A DNA stretch of 64,000 nt from Chlorobiaceae bacterium (GTDB taxonomy: Bacteria; Bacteroidota; Chlorobiia; Chlorobiales; Chlorobiaceae): the NCBI GenBank assembly GCA_013335115.1, contig JAAXWQ010000003.1, forward strand, positions 124,001-188,000. Reading direction: 5' to 3'. A program made the position numbers and the translations under genes. Shown one piece after another: positions 20,642 to 29,758 of the stretch. The notes below the pieces were generated by a model. That model made no database searches, was not told the DNA's origin, and worked only from the letters and a program-made list of their open reading frames with translations. The first letter of the stretch is position 1. Each line of letters begins with the position of its first letter.

Positions 20642-21103
20642 TTAGTTTGTTTCATGGACATGCCGGCTTTTCCCCGCCTCCCCGACCCTCTTGAGGTCGG
20701 TGATCAGCTTGCCGACGGAGACCCTGGAAAACTCGTCGTCCACCAGCTGCTCGATCCGCATGATCTCGTGGCGAAGCACGCAGTTGGCCCTGTTCGAGCA
20801 GAGCTGCTTGCGGAACATGCACTCGGAGACCTGCACCGGCCCCTGGAAAATCTCGATCACGTCCCGCACGTTGATCCTTTCCGGATCGACCGCAAGCGCG
20901 ACGCCACCGCCAACCCCCTGCTTCGAGTTTACCAGTCCCGACCTGATGAGCTCCTGGAGGATGCGCCTGAGGAACTGGTAGGGAATCACCTGCCCTTCGG
21001 AGAGCGCCTTGGCCGACATGCGGCTGCCGGGGTTCATGCCGAGGGCGATCAGTGCACGCAAGGCGTAATCGGTATGCTTGTTCAGTATTTTCATGGCTGT
21101 CAT
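20642..21103 (-). CDS. Rrf2-family transcriptional regulator of the hcp operon
   Basis: A 153-residue Rrf2 protein. The winged helix covers LNKHTDYALRALIALG through QFLRRILQELIRSGLVNSKQGVGGGVALA, and the sensor cysteines are C95, C102 and C108 in CMFRKQLCSNRANC, which suits a [2Fe-2S] or [4Fe-4S] cluster as in NsrR and IscR. Such regulators respond to NO or redox stress by loss or change of the cluster. It is first in the operon with the ferredoxin-domain gene and hcp, and a perfect palindrome lies four bases before its start, so autoregulation and control of hcp are likely by inference. A second ATG three codons in is an alternative start. Confidence 0.9.
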   Translation of the reverse strand: MTAMKILNKHTDYALRALIALGMNPGSRMSAKALSEGQVIPYQFLRRILQELIRSGLVNSKQGVGGGVALAVDPERINVRDVIEIFQGPVQVSECMFRKQLCSNRANCVLRHEIMRIEQLVDDEFSRVSVGKLITDLKRVGEAGKSRHVHETN

Positions 21104-21107
21104 TATT

Positions 21108-21126
21108 TGATACTAAATTAGTATCA
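21108..21126. promoter_or_regulatory. Palindromic operator of the Rrf2-hcp operon
   Basis: TGATACTAA and TTAGTATCA are perfect 9-bp arms around one central base. The dyad ends four bases from the Rrf2 start codon. On the minus strand TTGTGA and TAGTAT would give a promoter with a 16-base spacer whose -10 lies inside the dyad, so a bound regulator would block it. This promoter reading is inference. Confidence 0.75.
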
Positions 21127-21282
21127 GTTTATCACAATCAAAAACATTTCGAGAAAATTCCCGGGTTTTTCGATTCGTCGATTTTTTTCCGATCGAACTC
21201 GACGGGGTAGCCGGGTTTTCTTGTACGTTCCGGATCATGTATATTGCAACTCCCCCCGCCCCATGACCAAACAATACAGCCC

Positions 21283-22188
21283 ATGCTGCAGCTCAGGACT
21301 ACCGGCTACCGTGCGCTCGACCGGCTTCGCGCGCGAGGCGAATTCCCTCCGGAATGGAACGGCCCGCAAGAGCTGGAAACCGCTACGGACCGATTCATGC
21401 AACGCTTCATGGAGGAGCGCCTCGAAGCGTCCGGGGAACTCGGCCCGGGATTCCATCTGTTCGAACTTCTCGACCGGGCGGTAAGGTGCCCTGATACGGA
21501 AAACATGGATTCGGACTCGATGACGGGAGACGGGAAAGCCGCCATGGTCGAAGCGCTCGACCGTATGAACGGATTGACGATGGCCTACCGCCACCAGATC
21601 GGCCTGCTTGAACCGCTGCTCCATGAGCTGTCGCAAGAGCGCGTTGGCCCCGTCAGGGTGCTCGAACTGGCTGCCGGTTCTGGAGGGCTCGCCTTTGCCC
21701 TGGCGGAATATGCACGAAAAAAGGGACTACGGCTCCAGGTCACCGCTTCGGACATCGTACCTGAACTGGTCGAAGCCGGCAGGGCCGCAGCCGCCGAACG
21801 CGGCCTGGAGGTAGCGTTCCGGGTCGTCAACGCCTTCGACCTGGCGGGAATCGGCCGGAGCGCCTTCGACCTGGTGGTCGTTTCGCAGAGCCTGCACCAC
21901 TTCTCGCCGGGCAAGCTCGCCCTGATGATCGCCGGCGCAGGGGATCTCGGCGCATCGGCGTTCGTCGGGATCGATGGCCACCGGAGCCTGCTCCTGCTGG
22001 CCGGTGTGCCGATCGTGGCGAGCCTGCAGGGAATGGCAGAATTCACGGCAGACGCCTTCACTTCGTCGAGGAAATTCTACAGCGACCTCGAACTCGACAT
22101 CATCGCCGAGATCGCCACCGGAAGGCGGTCGCACCAGGTCGAATGCTCGTGGCCGATGAGCATGCTGACCGTCCGGACGGCCCCCTGA
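21283..22188 (+). CDS. Class I SAM-dependent methyltransferase
   Basis: A 301-residue protein from the ATG at 21283. The N-terminal 125 residues are helical and charged (ALDRLRARGEFPPEWNGPQ, DRMNGLTMAYRHQIGLLEPLL). The Rossmann domain follows with motif I VLELAAGSGGLAFALAEYA, motif II VTASDIVPELVEAGRAAA, and motif IV FDLVVVSQSLHHFSPGKLALMI; the LHHF stretch is common in Methyltransf_25-type enzymes. The substrate is unknown. It is divergent from the hcp operon, sharing a 155-base region with the palindromic operator at its far end, and is followed by a haem-protein gene with its own likely promoter. Confidence 0.82.
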   Translation: MLQLRTTGYRALDRLRARGEFPPEWNGPQELETATDRFMQRFMEERLEASGELGPGFHLFELLDRAVRCPDTENMDSDSMTGDGKAAMVEALDRMNGLTMAYRHQIGLLEPLLHELSQERVGPVRVLELAAGSGGLAFALAEYARKKGLRLQVTASDIVPELVEAGRAAAAERGLEVAFRVVNAFDLAGIGRSAFDLVVVSQSLHHFSPGKLALMIAGAGDLGASAFVGIDGHRSLLLLAGVPIVASLQGMAEFTADAFTSSRKFYSDLELDIIAEIATGRRSHQVECSWPMSMLTVRTAP

Positions 22189-22207
22189 AGCCGACCCCGC
22201 GCGGCTC

Positions 22208-22236
22208 TTGGATAAAAGGGCGAATGCTTATATTTT
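22208..22236 (+). promoter_or_regulatory. Candidate promoter for the haem-binding protein
   Basis: TTGGAT (22208-22213) and TATTTT (22231-22236) with a 17-base spacer lie 58 bases before the start. Motif match only. Confidence 0.45.
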
Positions 22237-22293
22237 ACTGTCTACTGCATGGGATTTCACATCCACTCAGCCAACAAAACGGAACATAAGATC

Positions 22294-22749
22294 ATGAACA
22301 TAGGCAAGGTACTCGCAGGGACGGCCGCCGTCCTCGTTCTCATCCAGCTTGTCCCTTTCGGGAAAGACCACCAGAACCCTCCGGTAACCGGCACGCCTCA
22401 ATGGGACAGCCCGCGAACCGTGGAGCTTTTCGACCGTGCCTGCAAGGACTGTCATTCCAACGAGACGGTCTGGCCCTGGTACAGCAACGTCGCGCCGGTC
22501 TCCTGGCTGACCGCCCTGGACGTAAAGATCGGCCGGAAAAAGTTCAACGTCTCCGAATGGGGCCGTGCAGGCAAGAACGAAGGCCAAGAAGCGGCTGAAG
22601 AGACCAGGAAAGGCAAGATGCCGCCATGGTTCTACCTGCCGGCACACCCCGAGGCCAGGCTGACTCCGTCCGAAAAGGATGAACTGGCCAAAGGCCTGGC
22701 AGCGACCTTCGGCGAAGAGAAGAAAGAGGCCGGCAAAGAGGCCCGTTGA
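22294..22749 (+). CDS. Haem-binding (c-type, single CXXCH) exported protein
   Basis: A 151-residue protein with an N-terminal hydrophobic segment ([20 protein letters not shown]) that acts as a signal anchor. The only haem motif is CKDCH near residue 50, followed by [17 protein letters not shown] and then [24 protein letters not shown]. This arrangement matches the haem-binding domain family (PF14376 type) of membrane-anchored periplasmic mono-haem proteins, whose redox partner is usually unknown; the conserved Met of KMPPWFY may be the distal ligand. The ATG at 22294 was chosen because the upstream 15 codons precede the signal segment. It is followed by a site-2 protease gene on the same strand. 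Confidence 0.85.
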   Translation: MNIGKVLAGTAAVLVLIQLVPFGKDHQNPPVTGTPQWDSPRTVELFDRACKDCHSNETVWPWYSNVAPVSWLTALDVKIGRKKFNVSEWGRAGKNEGQEAAEETRKGKMPPWFYLPAHPEARLTPSEKDELAKGLAATFGEEKKEAGKEAR

Positions 22750-22873
22750 ACCCCGCCCCCCCCATCGATGCCGGCTGGATTCCCGAAATCCGGCCGGCCA
22801 ACCTGAAAGCACTCCCCCGTTACCGGCCACCGGCCATGCCCCCGGGCCAACAACCTTCGTCCTGACCCAGACC

Positions 22874-23908
22874 ATGCGATCCAACCATCCATCCGGTAAC
22901 ATCCGGACGCCCGGCAGCAGGCAGCACTATCCACTACATGCGCTCCTGTTCCTGGCGACGCTTTTCTGCACCACCTGGGCAGGGACCTTCTGGATCGGCA
23001 GGCCAGCCGGAACAGGAGGAGGAATAGCGGCATTTTTCCGTGAACTCCGGGAGGGGCTCCCCTTTTCGCTGTCGCTGCTCGCATTCCTGAGCGTGCATGA
23101 GTTCGGCCACTATTTCGCGACCCTCGCACACGGGATCAGGGCGACCCTTCCCTACTACATCCCGCTGCCGCCGCTGCCGTTCATGCTGAACATCGGCACC
23201 ATGGGCGCCGTCATCAAGGTCAGGGAACCCTTTCCGGATGCCGAATCGCTGCTCGATACCGGCGCGTCCGGCCCGATCGCCGGATTTACCGTAGCCCTGG
23301 GCCTGCTGATCTACGGGTTCCTGCACCTCCCTCCCGAAGGCTACATCCTCTCCATACATCCCGGGTACCTCTCGACCGGAGGCATCCCGGCCCCGGAACC
23401 GGGGACCCTCTTCCTCGGCAGGAACCTGCTGTACCTGCTGCTCGAAACCCTCATCGCCCCGAAAGCCCTGCCTCCGATGACCGAGATGTACCACTACCCC
23501 TACCTCTTCGCCGGGTGGCTCGGGTGCCTGGTAACCTCGCTGAACCTGCTGCCGGTCGGACAGCTCGACGGCGGGCACGTCGTCTATGCCCTGTTCGGCC
23601 GGAGAGGGCACGAACGGACGGCTCGCGTCTTCCTGGCCTTCATTACGGCACTGGGCCTGCCTGGCTTCTCGGCAGGCATTGCCGCCCTGATCGACCCTGA
23701 GGTTGCGGCGTCGATTCCGACGCAACTGCTGCAGTGGTCATGGCCTGGCTGGATGCTCTGGGCGTTCATCATTGCCCGGCTGCTCGGAACGAAGCACCCG
23801 TCGATCATGCACCCGCTGAAGCTCTCCAAACCACGGCGTATTGCCGGCTGGCTCTGTATCGCTATTTTCGTGCTTACCTTTACCCCTGTACCTTTTGGAA
23901 TCATCTGA
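22874..23908 (+). CDS. M50-family (site-2 protease type) membrane metalloprotease
   Basis: A 344-residue polytopic membrane protein. The first catalytic motif is HEFGHYFATLAHGI near residue 75 and the third zinc ligand is in GQLDGGHVVYALFG near residue 232. Six or more hydrophobic segments surround them. This is the FtsH-independent type of intramembrane zinc protease that includes plant EGY proteins; it cleaves membrane-embedded substrates, for example anti-sigma factors. A longer open frame would add 65 Arg/Pro-rich residues that look non-coding, so the ATG at 22874 was taken. folP starts 13 bases after its stop. Confidence 0.88.
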   Translation: MRSNHPSGNIRTPGSRQHYPLHALLFLATLFCTTWAGTFWIGRPAGTGGGIAAFFRELREGLPFSLSLLAFLSVHEFGHYFATLAHGIRATLPYYIPLPPLPFMLNIGTMGAVIKVREPFPDAESLLDTGASGPIAGFTVALGLLIYGFLHLPPEGYILSIHPGYLSTGGIPAPEPGTLFLGRNLLYLLLETLIAPKALPPMTEMYHYPYLFAGWLGCLVTSLNLLPVGQLDGGHVVYALFGRRGHERTARVFLAFITALGLPGFSAGIAALIDPEVAASIPTQLLQWSWPGWMLWAFIIARLLGTKHPSIMHPLKLSKPRRIAGWLCIAIFVLTFTPVPFGII

Positions 23909-23921
23909 CCATGGCGACCTG

Positions 23922-24842
23922 ATGAGCCCTACTGAAAGAACCCCGGCCGGATTCCGGCTCGACTGCGCAGGCAGGATCCTCGACCTCAGTGGCCAGCCGG
24001 CCGTCATGGGCGTCGTGAACCTGACCCCGGACTCCTTTTTCGACGGCGGCCGCTTCATCGGCACGGCCCCATCCCCCGACCTCGGCAAGGCCCTCGAAAG
24101 CGCCCTCGACATGGTTTCGGCAGGGGCGGACATCATCGACGTCGGGGGCGAATCCACGAGGCCCGGCGCCGTGGCGGTGAGCGCCGAAGAGGAGATCGAA
24201 CGGACTGCCCGGTTCATCGCCCTGCTTCGCAGCCGCTCCGATGTGTTCGTCTCGATCGACACCTGGAAGGCAGCGGTCGCCGGGGAGGCCCTCCGTGCCG
24301 GTGCGGATATCGTGAACGACATCTCCGGATTCACCTTCGACCCAGGCATGGCTGCACTCTGCGGTCGCCACCGGTGCGGGGTGGTGCTGATGCACACCCC
24401 GGTCAGGCCGGGTGAAATGCAGTGGAGCCACGACACCGGAACCGCCGGTCACGACATCGTTGCGACGGTGCTCGAAGCCCTCGCCCGCTCCATCGGCATC
24501 GCCCGGAGCCACGGCGTGGAATCGATCGTCACGGACCCCGGCATCGGGTTTGGCAAGAGCGTCGAAGAGAACTTCCGGCTGCTCGCCCGCCTGGACGAAC
24601 TGCACGCACTCGGATTGCCGATCCTGGCCGGCGTGTCGAGGAAATCATTCCTCGGCCAGGCGATCCGCAGGGATGGCGAAGGAATCCCTCCCCCCCCGGA
24701 GCGGCTCGACGCGACCACCAGCGCGAACACCATCGCACTCCTGAACGGGGCCGACATCCTGAGGGTGCACGACGTCGGGGCAGCGATCCAGGCACGCGCC
24801 GTCGTCGAAGCGCTCCGCCGGTCGTGCGGTGGAACGGAGTGA
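23922..24842 (+). CDS. folP: Dihydropteroate synthase
   Basis: A 306-residue TIM-barrel enzyme that joins p-aminobenzoate to hydroxymethyl-dihydropterin pyrophosphate in folate synthesis. Signature regions are AVMGVVNLTPDSFFDGGRF (pterin/pyrophosphate loop), GADIIDVGGESTRPGA, FVSIDTWKAAVA, IVNDISGF, IVTDPGIGFGKSVEENF and LAGVSRKSFLGQ. Length is normal. The start at 23922 avoids overlap with the upstream protease gene by 13 bases and is followed closely by the first barrel strand. The preceding metalloprotease gene is probably cotranscribed but functionally unrelated. Confidence 0.96.
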   Translation: MSPTERTPAGFRLDCAGRILDLSGQPAVMGVVNLTPDSFFDGGRFIGTAPSPDLGKALESALDMVSAGADIIDVGGESTRPGAVAVSAEEEIERTARFIALLRSRSDVFVSIDTWKAAVAGEALRAGADIVNDISGFTFDPGMAALCGRHRCGVVLMHTPVRPGEMQWSHDTGTAGHDIVATVLEALARSIGIARSHGVESIVTDPGIGFGKSVEENFRLLARLDELHALGLPILAGVSRKSFLGQAIRRDGEGIPPPPERLDATTSANTIALLNGADILRVHDVGAAIQARAVVEALRRSCGGTE

Positions 24843-24879
24843 CACGAATCCCTTTTCCCGTATGCCTCTTTTTTTGTTA

Positions 24880-24929
24880 ACTTGAAAGCTCTGTCAGCTT
24901 GCCCCTGACAGGTTGCCGGCGGTTCAAGT
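24880..24929. other. Nested inverted repeats in the smc leader
   Basis: An inner dyad CTGTCAG / CTGACAG (24891-24897 and 24905-24911) lies inside an outer dyad ACTTGAA / TTCAAGT (24880-24886 and 24923-24929). It could fold as an interrupted hairpin in the RNA upstream of smc, or be operator sites. Confidence 0.4.
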
Positions 24930-24971
24930 GCGGCCTGAAACAGACCGATAACTCCCTGTTCTCCTGTTCTC

Positions 24972-27900
24972 ATGTATCTGTCGAAAATCGAGCTCTTTGG
25001 CTTCAAAAGCTTCGCCCATCGGGTCAGGATCTCCTTCGACAAGGGGCTGACCGCCATCGTGGGCCCGAACGGCTGCGGCAAGACCAACGTCGTCGACGCC
25101 ATCCGCTGGGTGCTCGGCGAACAGAAATCCCAGCTCCTGCGCTCGCCGAAGATGGAGAACATCATCTTCAACGGCACGAGGAACATGAAGCCCCTCAGCT
25201 TCACCGAAGTCTCCATCACCATCCAAAACACGCGCAACGTCCTGCCGACCGAGTACACCGAAGTCACGGTCACGCGCCGGCTCTACCGGAGCGGCGACAG
25301 CGACTACCTGCTCAACCAGGTTCCCTGCCGCCTCAAGGACATCCTCGACCTGTTCGCCGACACCGGCATGGGTAGCGACGCCTATTCGGTCATCGAACTG
25401 AAGATGATCGAGGAGATCATCAGCAACAAGAGCGAGGAGCGCATGAAGCTCTTCGAAGAGGCCGCCGGCATCACCCGCTACAAGCAGCGCCGCAAGCAGA
25501 CCTTCCGCCAGCTCGAAAGCGCGGGCCGCGACCTGTCGAGGGTTGACGACGTGCTGGCCGAGGTCGAAAAGAAGGTCCGCTCGCTCAAGCAGCAGGTCAA
25601 GAAGGCGGAACGGCTGAAAGAGATACGAGACGAGCTCCGGTCGCTCGACCTCACCCTCTCCAGCATCGCCATGGGCGAACTGCACGACCGGTTGCGGCCA
25701 CTGCTCGACTCCAGCGCCGCTGAAGAGCGCCAGAACCACGAACTCTCCGCGAAGATCGCCACCCTCGACAGCTCACATCAGGATGCCGAACTGAAGCAGC
25801 TCGACCTCGAAGGCCACCTCGCCGGGTCCCAGAAGGAGCTGAACGCTGCGAACGCCGCTGTCCACGACCAGGAGAAGCTACTCCTCCAGCTTCGGGAAAA
25901 GCAGAAGAACCTGCTGATCTCCATCGAGAGGATCGGCTTTTCGGTTGATGAAAAACAACGCAAGCTCGTCGAACAGCAGGCCCTTTCCAAAGAACTCGCC
26001 GCGAGCCAGGCCCCGCTGGACAGGAACTGTGCCGAACGCCTCGAAGCCTTCGATACGCTCAAAGGGCAGCAAGAGGGGCTCAACGCCGGACTCGACCTGA
26101 GGCGCCGGGAACTGCAACAGGTCCGCCAGAGGGCGGCCGAGCTGCAGCGGTCGGCCAACGCCCTCAACCTTTCTCGGCAATCGCTGCACAGCAAGAGGGA
26201 GCACCTCGCAGGATCGGTGGCAAGGCTCGAACAGCGAAAACGGGAACTCGAGGAGCTGGCTGAACGCGCAGATCCCGAAGGCGCTGAGGCCGATGCACAG
26301 CTCGAGGCAAAACGGACGCAGCTCGACGCCATCAAAGCCGACGACAAGCAACTTACGGAAAGGAAGACATCGCTCGCCGGAAAGATGGAGGGGCTCAAGG
26401 AGCAGCTGCTCTCGTTGCGTGGCCGGCACGACCGGCTGAACAACCAGGTCATCCTGTGCAATTCGATCCTCGAAAAATTCGAAGGGCTCCCGGAAGGGGT
26501 GGCTTACCTCGAAAAACACCGCGACGGGAAACCCGGCCTCGGCTGCCTGTCCGACCTGCTGTCGCTCGATGCCGCCCACAAGAAGGCGGTCAACGCCGCC
26601 CTCGGCGAAAGCCTCGGCTACTACCTCTGCAGAAGCCTTGACGAAGCGAAGGGCGCCGTATCCAACCTGGTCAAAGGGGACAAGGGGAAGGTCCATTTCA
26701 TCGTCCTCGACCTGGTCAATGGCAGCCCGGTGGCGGACTACCCGCAGATCGAGGGCGCGGTGAGGATGGTCGACGTGACCGGATGCCCGGAAGAGGCCTC
26801 CAGGGCGCTCCTGCTGATGCTGCAGCACAGCTATCTGGTACCCGACCTCGACACGGCCGAAAAGCTTGCCGCAAGGCATCCGGAAGCGCGATTCATCACC
26901 GCCGACGGGGAGAAGTTCAGCGCGAAGGGGCTACTGTTCGGGGGAAGCGCAAAGGGAAGCGAGAGCCTGAGGCTCGGCAGGAAAGCCGAACGCGACCAGC
27001 TCCAGAAGGAGTTGCAAGGGGTAGCCGCATCGATCGCCGGAACCGAAACGGAGCTGGCAGGACTGCGCAGGGAGTTCGAGGCTATCAGGACCGACGACAC
27101 CAGGCGTGCCGCAGCCATGGTTGAACAGGAGATCGGCGCCCTGGAAAAAAAGCTGGCCCGGCTCGAAGCCGAAAAGCACTCCAGGAGCGACCAGGCCAGG
27201 CGTACGTCGGACGAGGCCGCCGCACTCTCGGCTTCGGTGCGGGAGGTAGAGGCCGAACTGGAGCGTATCAGCCCCGAATGCACCCGGTTGCAGGAGGCGG
27301 AGGCAGGCATCCAGCAGGAGCTCGTCGCCATGCAGGAAGCGCTTTCGACCGAAGAGTCCCGAGGACGCACCCTGAACACCGAGGTGCAGGCGCAGCAAGG
27401 CCGGTACCGCGACGCCCTGCTCGAAAAGGAGCGGCTCGGATTCAGGATCGACGCCTGCCGCCAGGCCATCCAAACGCTCGGCGACGAGTCGGCTTCGCTG
27501 CAACGGGAGCGCACCTCCGCCGAAAAGGAGGTGGCCACGCTCGGCATCGCCATCACCGAAGCCGGCGAAGCGCACGAACAGGCGATGGTCGTTTCCGGGC
27601 GCCTGCAGCAGTCGCTCAATGAGCTTGAGTCCTCTTATCGCGACCTTCAGGCCCGGAACCACGAAGCGCTCTCGACACTGCGTGACATGCGCCGAAAGCA
27701 TGAAGTCTCCATGCAGCTGATGCTCGAGTTCGGCGGGCAGCGGACCCGTATCGAACAGGAGATCGACCACCTTCGGACCACGGTCCTGGAGCGCTACGGC
27801 GCCGAACTCGAACCCATGCCGGCACTCATGCCCTTCGGGTTCGACCTTGCGGAGTCGAAGGAGCGGCTCGCCTACCTGCAGAAGCAGCGCGAGCTGTTCG

Positions 27901-28523
27901 GGGCGGTCAACGAACTGGCGATGGAGGAGTACGAAATGGAGCAGGAGCGGTTCGACTTCCTCACCTCGCAGAAAGCCGACCTGGTCAACGCCGAACGGCA
28001 GCTTCGGGAGACGATCGAGGAGATCAACCGGACGGCCCTCGAGAAGTTCAGGGAGACCTTCACCGAAGTCAGGAGGAATTTCATCAGGATATTCCACGAC
28101 CTGTTCGACCCTGAGGACGAGGTCGACCTCCTCATCCACAGCGATGAAGACCCGCTTGAAGCGCACATCGAGATCGTCGCGAAGCCGAGGGGCAAGAAGC
28201 CACTGGCCATCGAGCAGCTCAGCGGCGGCGAGAAGGCACTGACGGCGCTCTCGCTCCTCTTCGCCATCTACCTGGTCAAACCGAGCCCGTTCTGCATCCT
28301 CGACGAGGTCGACGCGCCGCTCGACGACGCCAACGTCGGAAGGTTCGTCAAGCTCCTGAAAAAATTTGAGAATAACACCCAATTTATTATCGTTACGCAC
28401 AACAAAAAGAGCATGGCCTCGTGCCAGGCGCTCTACGGCGTCACGATGGAAGAGGAAGGGGTTTCGAAGCTCATTCCCGTGAAGATAGAAAAAGCACGTT
28501 CCGAAGAAGGGGTATCAGCCTGA
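24972..28523 (+). CDS. smc: Chromosome segregation protein SMC
   Basis: A 1183-residue SMC ATPase. Walker A GPNGCGKTNVVDAIRWVLGEQ lies at residues 32-52, the Q-loop region and MENIIFNGTRNMKPL follow, then a coiled coil of about 350 residues. The hinge is at about 490-650 (LPEGVAYLEKHRDGKPGLG to FITADGEKFSAKGLLFGG), followed by the returning coil and the C-terminal head with LSGGEKALTALSLLFA and Walker B FCILDEVDAPLDDANV. It forms the condensin-like loop-extruding complex with ScpA and ScpB; scpB is 9 kb away in this window and scpA is not seen. A HAD gene starts two bases after its stop. Confidence 0.97.
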   Translation: MYLSKIELFGFKSFAHRVRISFDKGLTAIVGPNGCGKTNVVDAIRWVLGEQKSQLLRSPKMENIIFNGTRNMKPLSFTEVSITIQNTRNVLPTEYTEVTVTRRLYRSGDSDYLLNQVPCRLKDILDLFADTGMGSDAYSVIELKMIEEIISNKSEERMKLFEEAAGITRYKQRRKQTFRQLESAGRDLSRVDDVLAEVEKKVRSLKQQVKKAERLKEIRDELRSLDLTLSSIAMGELHDRLRPLLDSSAAEERQNHELSAKIATLDSSHQDAELKQLDLEGHLAGSQKELNAANAAVHDQEKLLLQLREKQKNLLISIERIGFSVDEKQRKLVEQQALSKELAASQAPLDRNCAERLEAFDTLKGQQEGLNAGLDLRRRELQQVRQRAAELQRSANALNLSRQSLHSKREHLAGSVARLEQRKRELEELAERADPEGAEADAQLEAKRTQLDAIKADDKQLTERKTSLAGKMEGLKEQLLSLRGRHDRLNNQVILCNSILEKFEGLPEGVAYLEKHRDGKPGLGCLSDLLSLDAAHKKAVNAALGESLGYYLCRSLDEAKGAVSNLVKGDKGKVHFIVLDLVNGSPVADYPQIEGAVRMVDVTGCPEEASRALLLMLQHSYLVPDLDTAEKLAARHPEARFITADGEKFSAKGLLFGGSAKGSESLRLGRKAERDQLQKELQGVAASIAGTETELAGLRREFEAIRTDDTRRAAAMVEQEIGALEKKLARLEAEKHSRSDQARRTSDEAAALSASVREVEAELERISPECTRLQEAEAGIQQELVAMQEALSTEESRGRTLNTEVQAQQGRYRDALLEKERLGFRIDACRQAIQTLGDESASLQRERTSAEKEVATLGIAITEAGEAHEQAMVVSGRLQQSLNELESSYRDLQARNHEALSTLRDMRRKHEVSMQLMLEFGGQRTRIEQEIDHLRTTVLERYGAELEPMPALMPFGFDLAESKERLAYLQKQRELFGAVNELAMEEYEMEQERFDFLTSQKADLVNAERQLRETIEEINRTALEKFRETFTEVRRNFIRIFHDLFDPEDEVDLLIHSDEDPLEAHIEIVAKPRGKKPLAIEQLSGGEKALTALSLLFAIYLVKPSPFCILDEVDAPLDDANVGRFVKLLKKFENNTQFIIVTHNKKSMASCQALYGVTMEEEGVSKLIPVKIEKARSEEGVSA

Positions 28524-28525
28524 TA

Positions 28526-29236
28526 ATGCACCGTAAACTCGTGTTGTTTGACATCGACGGAACCCTGCTCAAGGTCGGGAGCATCAACCGGCGCGTCCTC
28601 GGCGACGCACTCCTCGAGGTCTACGGAACCGAAGGCAGCACGGGCCAGCACGACTTCTCGGGAAAAATGGACGGCGCCATCATCTACGAGGTGCTGGAAA
28701 ACGCCGGCCTCGACCGCCGGGAGATCACCGAACGCTTCGAGCGGGCCAGGGAGACCTATATCACCCTTTTCAGGGAGCGGACGAAGCCTTCGGACATCAC
28801 CCTGCTCGAGGGGGTGCGCGAACTGCTCGACGAGCTGTCGACACTACCGGAGATCCAGCTCGGCCTCCTGACCGGCAACTTCGAACAATCCGGCCGCCAC
28901 AAGCTGCGACTTCCCGGAATTGACCACTACTTCCCTTTCGGCGCATTCGCCGAAGATGCCCTCCTGCGAACCGAACTACCGCCCATAGCCGTCGATCGTG
29001 CCGCCAGGCATACCGGCACCAGATTTTCCGCAGCGGAAACCGTCATCATCGGCGACACGGCGCACGACATCGGCTGCGCCCGCGTCCTTGACGCCCGCTC
29101 GATCGCCGTCGCCACGGGAAACTTCTCCATGCAGGAACTCGCCGCCCACAACCCGGGCGCGCTCTTCGAAAATTTTGCTGCGACCGGTGAGGTCATCACC
29201 GAGATCCTGAACACCCAATCATCATTGCCATCATGA
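28526..29236 (+). CDS. HAD-superfamily hydrolase
   Basis: A 236-residue HAD phosphatase. Motif I is [14 protein letters not shown] near residue 5, motif II is LGLLTGN near residue 112, the Lys of motif III lies in RHKLRLPGI and motif IV is [14 protein letters not shown] near residue 172. A helical cap sits between motifs I and II. It belongs to the phosphoglycolate phosphatase-like group acting on small phosphate esters, but the substrate is not known. The ATG at 28526 is two bases after the smc stop, and its last codons overlap the nusB start by ATGA, so smc - HAD - nusB are translationally linked. Confidence 0.9.
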   Translation: MHRKLVLFDIDGTLLKVGSINRRVLGDALLEVYGTEGSTGQHDFSGKMDGAIIYEVLENAGLDRREITERFERARETYITLFRERTKPSDITLLEGVRELLDELSTLPEIQLGLLTGNFEQSGRHKLRLPGIDHYFPFGAFAEDALLRTELPPIAVDRAARHTGTRFSAAETVIIGDTAHDIGCARVLDARSIAVATGNFSMQELAAHNPGALFENFAATGEVITEILNTQSSLPS

Positions 29237-29727
29237 AAACCTACAGACGACAGATCAGGGAAAAAATACTCCAGGCGCTCTACACGCTGGAAATCCGCGA
29301 TGTCGATGTCGAATCCGCCACCAACTGGCTCCTGACCCAGGAGATCATGGACGACCCGAACGCCATGAAGTTCTTCAACCACCTCGTTTCGAGCATCATC
29401 AAGCACCGCGAAGAGATCGACGGCTACATCGCCAAGCACACCTTCAACTGGGACATGAGCCGCATCGCCATCATCGACAAGAACATCCTGCGCATGGCGC
29501 TTGCCGAGATCCTCTACTGTGAGGACATCCCGCCGAAGGTCTCGATCAACGAGGCCATCGAGATCGCCAAGAAGTTCACCAGCACCGAGAAGAGCAGCAA
29601 ATTCGTCAATGGCATCCTCGACGCCATCTTCAACGACCTTAAGGCCGAAGGCAGGATCCAGAAGTGCGGTCGGGGGCTGATTGAGCATTCGGAGGCGAAG
29701 GCGCAGAAAACGGAGGCAGGGAAATAG
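29233..29727 (+). CDS. nusB: Transcription antitermination factor NusB
   Basis: A 164-residue NusB, an all-helical RNA-binding factor that acts with NusE (S10) on boxA of rRNA transcripts. Typical segments are [17 protein letters not shown] at the N-terminus, the central [21 protein letters not shown], and [30 protein letters not shown] near residue 125. A charged tail [14 protein letters not shown] extends beyond the usual end. Its ATG overlaps the stop of the HAD gene. nth follows after 31 bases. Confidence 0.96.
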   Translation: MKTYRRQIREKILQALYTLEIRDVDVESATNWLLTQEIMDDPNAMKFFNHLVSSIIKHREEIDGYIAKHTFNWDMSRIAIIDKNILRMALAEILYCEDIPPKVSINEAIEIAKKFTSTEKSSKFVNGILDAIFNDLKAEGRIQKCGRGLIEHSEAKAQKTEAGK

Positions 29728-29758
29728 GATCGGCACCGTCAAACATCCCCTTCAGCAG

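Noticed and set aside
22679-22873. N-terminal 65-codon extension of the M50 protease
   Set aside because: It overlaps the haem-protein gene and is Arg/Pro-rich; the ATG at 22874 begins just before the first membrane segment.
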